Assembly: GCF_021730395.1 (NCBI RefSeq)
Contig: NC_069367.1
Span: 11,592,501-11,656,500, forward strand
DNA from: Mercenaria mercenaria
Lineage: Eukaryota > Mollusca > Bivalvia > Venerida > Veneridae
Reading direction: 5' to 3'
DNA: 64,000 nucleotides
This document shows positions 57,029-64,000 of this stretch, one piece after another; position 1 is the first letter of the stretch; each line of letters begins with the position of its first letter. The position numbers and the translations under genes were made by a program. The notes beneath the pieces were generated by a model. The model was not told the origin of the DNA. It did not search any database and was given only the letters and a program-made list of their open reading frames with translations.

Positions 57029-57139
57029 CAATTCAATTCAATTCAATTCAATTTATTTCGATCATGGCATATTACATGCATGTGATCATGACAACACAAG
57101 TAACAAAATATAACAGTCAAGAAACAGTTACATAAACAT
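57029..57139. repeat. (ATTCA)n microsatellite and spacer
   Basis: Five 'attca' units at about 57030-57053, followed by 'tttatttcgatcatggcata'. This is a common molluscan microsatellite-led repeat, interrupted by the hAT element at 57140. Confidence 0.7.
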
Positions 57140-60100
57140 CAGGCTGTCTAGCATATCCTTACAAAAAATTAGGGCTAATTTTAGGGCAATTTGTACAAAA
57201 AAATAGGGCTAAAATTAGGAATTTGGTACAATTTTAAGGAAATTTTAGGGCTAAATTTAGGAATTTTCAAATTAAAATATGGACTTTAAAGACCATGTAA
57301 TGTGCTTACCTTTATGTGATTGACATAAAAGTAACTCACAAATAGTACTTTATTTACAGAAAAGATGTCTACCAGCTTTCCACTGTTTTCAGCTATTGTT
57401 GGCTGTATCCTGGAAATAAACAGAAATGAGAATTAACTACTTTGACTAAAGGTACACATTAAAAAGAGCACAGTGTCACTAGCTATACACTTACTATGTC
57501 TGACTGTAAAGAGTTTAATTATGGCCTCCTCTTCTCCCCTTACAGCCATCACAATCCACACCATATTTTTTTATTCTTTAATTTTTTAAACAATGAAACA
57601 ATGCCAAAAAGTAAGAAATGCTGTCAACTGGAGTACAGTGTATTGCCAGCAACAGTGCATATCAGAGTACACAAAATGAGAGTGAACTAAGACAAGTGTT
57701 CAACAAACTCATAACTATGATTAATTTGTACAGAAATTATAACACACTTATTACCAACAAATACATAGTCTTACAACATTCAGCATGGACATCAGGTACT
57801 TGATATACTAAGAAAATACAAATTAAACCAGCACAGGTCATTAAATTAGCAAATTCACAAAAACTGTTTTCAAGCCATACATTTGACATCAGTGCATGAT
57901 TGTGAGAAAAATCTCAAGAATCGTCTCCTCTTTACCCTTTTCAGCTATCACATTCCACAATAAACAATTTGTTAATCTGAAGCATTGACAGCTCAAAAAA
58001 TTGCAGTGGGAAAAAATATACATCTAATAGTCTAATAAAAATGCTGATGGGCATCAGTTACATATTTGACTAGAAACTTGTATAGCTTGCAAACAACACA
58101 TACATGTATAAAGAATAAATCTGAACTGTGATCACATATTACAATTACATAATTATGAAGAACAGGCCAAGTAAATAATCAGTAGATACATGTATATACT
58201 ACTGTACCATTCATGATATACAAAAAGGTATCATGAAACCCTTACTAATGATAGGCATCACTGATTAAGGCAAAGCATGAACACATCTGTTTATTTCTTT
58301 GCCTATTTGGATGGATTTAATCTTTCAGAATACTCCTCAATCAGCCTTTGTTGCTTGGAATCTAGCTCCTCTTTACTCTTTCTGTTTTTCTCCATCTGAT
58401 GTCTTGCCTCTTTCATTTTATTACTAGCCACATCAATGAGACCTTGTGCGATGCCAGCTTCATCAAAATCTTTCTTCTTTATTGCCTTTTTCAGCCTTTC
58501 ATTTGCTTCACTGAACAATTTTTCAGCAGATCTTAATTCTTGTCCATATTGTTTATCAAGGTCAAGCAGTGCCTTTTCTTTTTCTTTTAGGGATTGTTTT
58601 CTATTTTCAAGTTCCTTTCTAGACTGGTCATTTTTCTCCTTTTGTGCTTCTGCTTCAAGTCTTGCTTTTTTTGCTTGTTGCTCTTGGAGCTGCTCTTCCT
58701 CAAGTCTCCTCTTATACAAGTTGTGTGCCTTTCTACCCGCTTCAAGCAGTCCTTTTGGGATTTCCACATCTGCAACATTTCCTCATCTAACTTTGACTGC
58801 ATCCTTCACCATCCTGAGTCCATTCACAGAGGAATCAGACAACAATGTCCTTTCTTTTGAAAGAATCTTTTTATTTTCTGATAGGCTTCTCTCAACTTCT
58901 GCATTTCCATGAGCAATGCACAGCACCGCCTTCACAAGTGGACCAAGTACTTTATATTTCAGAGAATTGTCACTGTTCTTGGTTTGGAGGACACTGTGCC
59001 AATAGTCATCAACCCTTACATCCTTTCCAGTTTTGTCAACCTTGATGCTGTCAGGTATGGACTGAAGTTGATACATCTTCCACTCATTTGTTACTTGGGA
59101 GACCTCTTTTTCTTTCACAACCTGAGGTACACTTTCAGCAATTCTTCTGATTTTGCTTGTCCCTCTTTCTGATTTCTGTTCTTTTGGGTGCAAGCATTTC
59201 AGATCTTGGAGCAACACATTGTCAACAGGCAGTTTTTTCTGCAGATACTTTGTGACAGTTTGATAAAATTTTCTCATACTCAATACTTCTTTCTTTGCTA
59301 AGTCTTGTCTCTTGTCTAGCAACTTCTGAGTTGATTGTCCAATTTCAATATCACTGCGGTGACTTTCTGGGTGCTCTACATTACATGTCTTCAGCTTCGT
59401 CCCTGTAGATAATCCATCAACTACTGTCCCTTTCAAGAATCTGAGCATGAAACATTTCAGAAGATCCATCATTTCTGAGTGAAGGATGTGTACTAGTGGA
59501 TCCTCTCGCTGAAAAAGCTTCAGAAACCTATCATACAATGCATCTAGGCTCAGCAAGAAGTTGATTTGAACAAGAGTTGCAGGGGATTTCAGCATACGGC
59601 AATTACGAAGGTATCTGGTGTTATTTTCCAGCATCTTCAAAGTTCTAGAAGCTGTTGCTGTCTTTGGTAGGGTTTTCAGGAAGTATTCTTCAAGAGGTTG
59701 CCAATTCTTGACAATGCGTTCCAGTGCAGGAAGCAGTGAGAGCCATCTAGATTGTACATGCCGTATAAATAATTCCTCGTCAAAGCCAAGGGCGGTTTCA
59801 ACTTCCATGAAATCTTCCCTCTTGCAAGGGGAATGCTTGAAGAAATAGAAGATATCAATTGCCAGTTCCTCTGCTTCCTGGCCATACACTTTCAAACCTT
59901 CTCTGAAAGAGTTGTGTACAACATGCATATTACAAGGAATAAATGGCAACAATCCAGGAAACCCATTTGCTTTCAAAGTCTCATTCACCTTACTCCAAAC
60001 TGTCTTATTTACATTGGGACCATCAGAGCCTAAATTCAACAATTTCCCCATGGGTAACTGAAAACCATTTTCTTGCAATGTTGCTACAATACTGTTTCCT

Positions 60101-61440
60101 ACAGCCTCCCCAGTTGCATGTCCAAACATAACTGCTTTCAAGAAATGTATTGCAATCTGTTCCTTTTCTTCAGACCAGTACTTCACAAGAATATCACACT
60201 GCTTCCTTACTTGTGAGTTGGCTGTTTCGTCATATTGAAGAACATACCCTGGAGAATTTGAGACTTTCATGCAAAGATCCTTCTTAAAATATGGCCCTAA
60301 TCCATCTGATATCAAGTAGGAAACTTTGCTTTTACTCATAGTGAAGTTTTCTGCAACTACATTGTCTGGGAACATTTTTTGAACAGCATAGGTGAGTCAT
60401 CACATGATCTATAAGAGTAATTGCTGTGTGCAACTTTCATTGCCCATAACAGTTCAGACTGGGTGACTAGATCCTTTGTGCATTTATCTAGAATGGCAAC
60501 AGATGAACTTGTCTTAGGGGCTGTATTGGATGTACCCGGTGTTTCCTCTTCAGTGCTGCAAGAACCTGGGGCTGCTGATAAAGAAGCACTCTTCACTTTA
60601 AAACGAAGCTGTGAAGTAGAGTATTTGGACTTGGCTAATGTTTGGTGTTTAGCTGCTGCAGAGTGGGCAAGGACTTGTTTAAATCCTGAATTGTCCACAC
60701 TGAATGACTTCATACATAATGAGCAGTATCCTTTGGACTCACATTTGTCTGCTTTGCACCACTGTCCAATTAGAAATCCCTGTGCATCTTCTTTCTTCAA
60801 CCATCCTTCATTAAACTTGGTTTTTCCGTGAGGCATTATGTCTTCATTTCACCTAATACTGAAAGTAAAACATGCAATACATAAAAATTGTAATTGACAA
60901 ATAGAAACAAATAATGCAGAAGTTATTCCAGTTAATATGTGAGATTGACATAAAACAATCTAAATGTGGGAAGGTGGCAGAATTTGACCTGATTTGTTAT
61001 TATGTCTACACCTATATACACCTATTAACTAGGTATTACTTCTGCACTATGTGTATGCTACACTTCCAGTGAAGGAGCACTAAATATCCCTCAGATAATC
61101 TTCATTGGGAAATAGATCTTTCAAGTATCACAATTTACCTTCAGAAATCCTATCTCTGTCATCTAGTCACAACCAATAACAAGCTGAACACATGGGTCCA
61201 CTGGTAAACTGCTTTGAACTGTGCTAAACTGTTTTTTTCTGAATTAGAAGAACTTTTAAACAACATTTAAAACATTTTCTCTTTTTGATCATTGCAAAAA
61301 AGTTAAAAAATTAGGAATCTTTGTGAAAAAATAGGGCCTTTTTAGGAATTTCCTTTGATTTTTTAAAAAAAAATAGGAATTTTAGCCAAATTGAAAAAAA
61401 ATAGGAAAAAGTAGGAATTTTAGGGACGCTAGACAGCCTG
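57140..61440 (-). mobile_element. hAT DNA transposon, nearly complete
   Basis: Terminal inverted repeats CAGGCTGTCTAGC (57140-57152) and complement (61428-61440) are flanked by a perfect 6-bp duplication AAACAT (57134-57139 and 61441-61446). A 6-bp duplication fits the hAT6-type group rather than the usual 8 bp. Both ends have clusters of 'tagggct' / 'taggaattt' subterminal motifs, probable transposase-binding sites. One transposase gene is on the minus strand (58303-60836). Confidence 0.88.
58303..60836 (-). pseudogene. hAT transposase with C-terminal coiled coil
   Basis: The start is ATG 60836. Residues 1-160 hold a BED-like finger ('CSLCMKSFSVDNSGFKQVLA' then H-x5-H). The next block (60375-58783) is the hAT RNase-H-like core: 'LQYDETANS' with the first acidic residue, 'LGSDGPNVNKTVW' with the second, the C-x2-H motif 'IPCNMHVVHN', and the C-terminal dimerisation region 'AHGNAEVERSLSENKKILSK'. 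It is followed in the same frame by a 155-residue Lys/Glu-rich coiled coil (58767-58303). Two defects are visible: a frameshift at the A6 run near 60366-60371, and an in-frame TGA at 58783-58785 before 'GNVADVEIPKGLLEAG'. Either could be real decay or a sequencing artefact. Confidence 0.85.
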
Positions 61441-61456
61441 AAACATATGAATAGTA

Positions 61457-63239
61457 GGGGAGACCGGGGATAGTTGTTACATTTTTCATATTTTATATTG
61501 TATCGGATGAATTATTTAACCGATTTTGTCCAGCTTATTATCTTTGTAAAGCTCATTCATTGCAATTTTCAAATTTGTACTATTAATTCTAAAACGAAGA
61601 ATATTTCTATCCGATAAAGATAGTTGTATCATTTTGGTGAAATGTAACAACTTACCCCACCGTTGGGGTAAATTGTTACAGTGTCTGGGGCAAATTGTTA
61701 CAATAAGCAATTTTACAATTTTACAAAGAATTTACATATTTACAACACAACAGTAAATATACAATGCTTTCCAATCTGTTTATAACATGTATTACACTGC
61801 ATTTTCATTTCACAAATGAATCATTTCACCGAGTTGGTAGTAGAGCCTTGGAAGTTAAACAAAACCCTGCGAATTTCAAACTGTACAGGTCCATACCCTA
61901 TTTTTTTCAGCATTAATTCAAACCTGATTAATGCTATAGGCCCCTACTATTTACTGAAACTGCTTCTTGTATTTTTTTTATCTATTTGCATGTATATAGC
62001 CTCTAGGAAATACAATATGGTTAAATCAAAACATCTCTTCCATTTCTCCATCATATCCACAATGATGACAAATAGGATGTTTACATCTGTTTACATTTTT
62101 CTTTTGTTTTGTTGCTTTCTGTTCTTTAGTTTTGAGCACTTGTTTTGCTCATTTTTAGCAAATTTTCCACAGTTTCATGGTGAATTCTTATTTTACTATG
62201 TTAGCACTCTTTTCGGGCGTATTTGTTAGAAGAGCTCTTTTACATTCTTTCCCCATCCAGCAGTCATTCTAAATTGGCATTTCTTATCTGGAGAAAACGC
62301 AGGCCTGTTGTAGTTGCTCGCTGCTCTTAGTGCACTATTAGATTTTATTGACGCCACTGTAATGTTCATTTCTATTCACACCAATCAGGACAAGATATAT
62401 ATATCTCCACTGAAAAAGACATCTTCATAGACAAATTGCAATAATGTTTGTATCGCCAGAGGAGCTCTTATGGTTTAAGATGGCAGAGGTGCCAAGGCAG
62501 CTACACAAAGTCGACAATATAAGGTATACAGCGCATAATATCGTCAGTTACATTTTTGCCATTTGAAAAATCTATATAGTAACTGGCATGGTCATTTCAC
62601 TTCATTTTCAGTAGTATGCGCATGGGGTAGTTGACATCTCTGCTATTCAATGTAACTACAGCATAGAGCCAACAATGTCCATCCCCATATGCAGCTTCCT
62701 GGTTCAATCGGGTATTTACTATAACAAAAGTAGTGTTCTTGTTTCCCTTGTCTCAAACAGGAAGGTCTAATACGGTTGTTCCAGTCTCAAATTCTCTTGT
62801 GAATCTTCTCTTTGGGGTCAACTGCTAGTATGTACCAACGTGCCCCGCACTAATTGTAACAACATGCCCCGACCCCACAACACGTGACAATATCTAAGGT
62901 AGACAACTCAGAGAAAGCATGTAACCTCTGAGATTTTACGATATTTAGCACAATTCCTTGCTTAGTCCAACAACATTTTTAAAGTTTTATATATATTTCA
63001 AGTGTGCACATGAACCAAAAATGTATAAAAAAACTCGAAAATTTACTTACGTGGTTCAAAATCTAGCTTTTTGTTCTATTTTTTAAATAACTGTCACCAA
63101 GTTAAATAACAATCCGTAAAAGATGGCGACTTTTAAAACTAATAAGCACGCATAATCTGTGACTTTATATGATGCGTCATCACTTCAATATTTGCAATGT
63201 AACAACCTACCCCATGTAACAACTATCCCCGGTCTCCCC
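61457..63239. mobile_element. TA-flanked DNA element with 25-bp perfect TIRs
   Basis: 61457-61482 and 63214-63239 are perfect inverted repeats (starting GGGGAGACCGGGGATAG), flanked by TA on both sides (61455-61456, 63240-63241). A TA duplication is typical of Tc1/mariner-like elements. The interior repeats 'ttgttaca' next to 'gggg'/'cccc' strings at about 61628, 61664, 61686, 62840 and 63197. No transposase was recognised, so it is probably non-autonomous. Confidence 0.75.
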
Positions 63240-63241
63240 TA

Positions 63242-64000
63242 TGCTCTTACATAATAAGATAATGTAGTTAATTGTTACAAGTATCAGATTTGAAAATATT
63301 TTGCCTAACATTACAGTTACTAAATTATCTAAATCAAAAGAAATTTTACATGGAGGATGAATCTATCGAAAAGCAGCCAAAATAATTTTGCAAAATAAAG
63401 CTAGTTTAGTAAGTTTTGGTCTATTATTATTGTTCATGAGTTCCAAACAAATTTGCCGAATGCTGTGCATAAAAAACAATAAGGGAAGAGAGGCAACTCG
63501 CAAGAGGAAGTTCGAGTACACCTCAAGGGAAACAACTGGCCGTTGCGGTACTCTTCAAATTGGAGGATTCTGTCTGGTGTGGACGAAGCCTGGGCAACTT
63601 TTTATCGAAATATTCAGGTAAAATAAGAATTTTGCAAATTTCTTGAAATAATTCTTGTTATGTTTAGAGCAGTTATATGTTGTTATTCGTAATTACCTGA
63701 TGTCATGCCTTAGGTACACTTAGAGTCCCTAAAATTCGCTCCAGACACTGTGACCTAGATTTTTCCTCGTGGTTTTGAAGGTGGGAGGGGTAATGATATT
63801 CAATTCTGATTCAAAACTAGTCAGCAAAATATAATGACACAAAGTGTTACGACCTTATATTGAAATGCAAAATATTAGTGACTGATTTGGTGTGTTCCAA
63901 CTGACATATTCTCAGAATTGTCGTTTATTATTAGTTTTAAATAAACATTTAATAAGTAGGTCACATTTTCCCCTCTTACCCTAGTTAAGTCTGACATGGC
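63242..64000. other. Intergenic, nothing recognised
   Basis: AT-rich. The open frame at 63388-63621 has no recognisable content and no splice or start context that supports a gene. Confidence 0.4.

Larger units (their letters stand above)
50002..57031. mobile_element. Inverted-repeat-bounded element carrying a giant minisatellite
   Basis: 50002-50072 and 56946-57031 are imperfect inverted repeats with matching strings 'ttgtcaata', 'gataaaaac(c)atcaatag', 'ggacccaaaa' and 'aaatccagca'. Inside each lies a tRNA-like piece, both in plus orientation: B box 'ggttcgatcctcggtag' then 'ctggggtattttactac' at about 50124 and 56909. Between them is the 41-bp minisatellite array. No coding capacity. No target duplication was found. 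Confidence 0.65.

Noticed and set aside
61816-62229. 137-residue open frame as a transposase or membrane protein
   Set aside because: It is Phe/Leu rich from AT-rich sequence, with no motif of any transposase and no start context.
63388-63621. 77-residue open frame near the window end
   Set aside because: No recognisable domain, no splice support and no repeat explanation; too weak to call a gene.

Overview
The window looks like nuclear DNA of a bivalve mollusc, most likely a venerid clam. This is inferred from AT-rich sequence, intron-containing genes with GT-AG sites, and repeat families known from clam genomes: tandem-repeat elements with (GTCC)n tracts and 'gtccggagcatat' monomers, palindromic 'tgagccgtgccatgag' MITEs, and tRNA-derived SINEs. 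No bacterial features, rRNA genes or CRISPR arrays were seen.

Three host-type genes can be supported. (1) A two-exon GNAT-family N-acetyltransferase on the minus strand (exons 7489-7669 and 5742-6430, about 289 aa). (2) A broken multi-exon gene on the plus strand (19280-30695) with a Myb/SANT-like N-terminal part and a DUF6589-like C-terminal part. A mobile element lies at the edge of one exon, and another exon has two frameshifts. (3) A two-exon minus-strand gene (47552-44538, about 934 aa) with no recognised function, five R-P-x-S-A motifs and a helical C-terminus.

The rest is mobile and repetitive DNA. 0-5 kb: a decayed L1-like LINE (minus strand) followed by hairpins and inverted repeats. 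6.6-10 kb: a palindromic MITE in the GNAT intron and a 2-kb non-autonomous hAT-like element with a tandem body. 10.2-15.6 kb: a gene-free foldback-like structure whose arms are arrays of about 320-bp monomers in opposite orientation. 15.6-18 kb: three further candidate non-autonomous DNA elements. 21-29 kb: four non-coding elements (D, A, C, B) that share a 5' hairpin, a short 3' hairpin followed by CTTGTT, a microsatellite and related tandem monomers. They resemble the Helentron-associated (HINE/pearl-like) elements of bivalves. A relative (E) lies at 49-50 kb in reverse. 31-42.9 kb: two nested Ty3/gypsy-type LTR retrotransposon fossils, the second inserted in the 3' LTR of the first with a 5-bp target duplication. 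50-57 kb: a 6.6-kb array of a 41-bp minisatellite between tRNA-like segments and inverted repeats. 57.1-61.4 kb: a nearly complete hAT transposon with a 6-bp target duplication. 61.5-63.2 kb: a TA-flanked element with 25-bp perfect terminal inverted repeats.

The genes show no operon-like cooperation. The main theme is layered insertion: elements sit inside introns, at exon edges and inside one another, and several unrelated-looking families carry tandem-repeat bodies.
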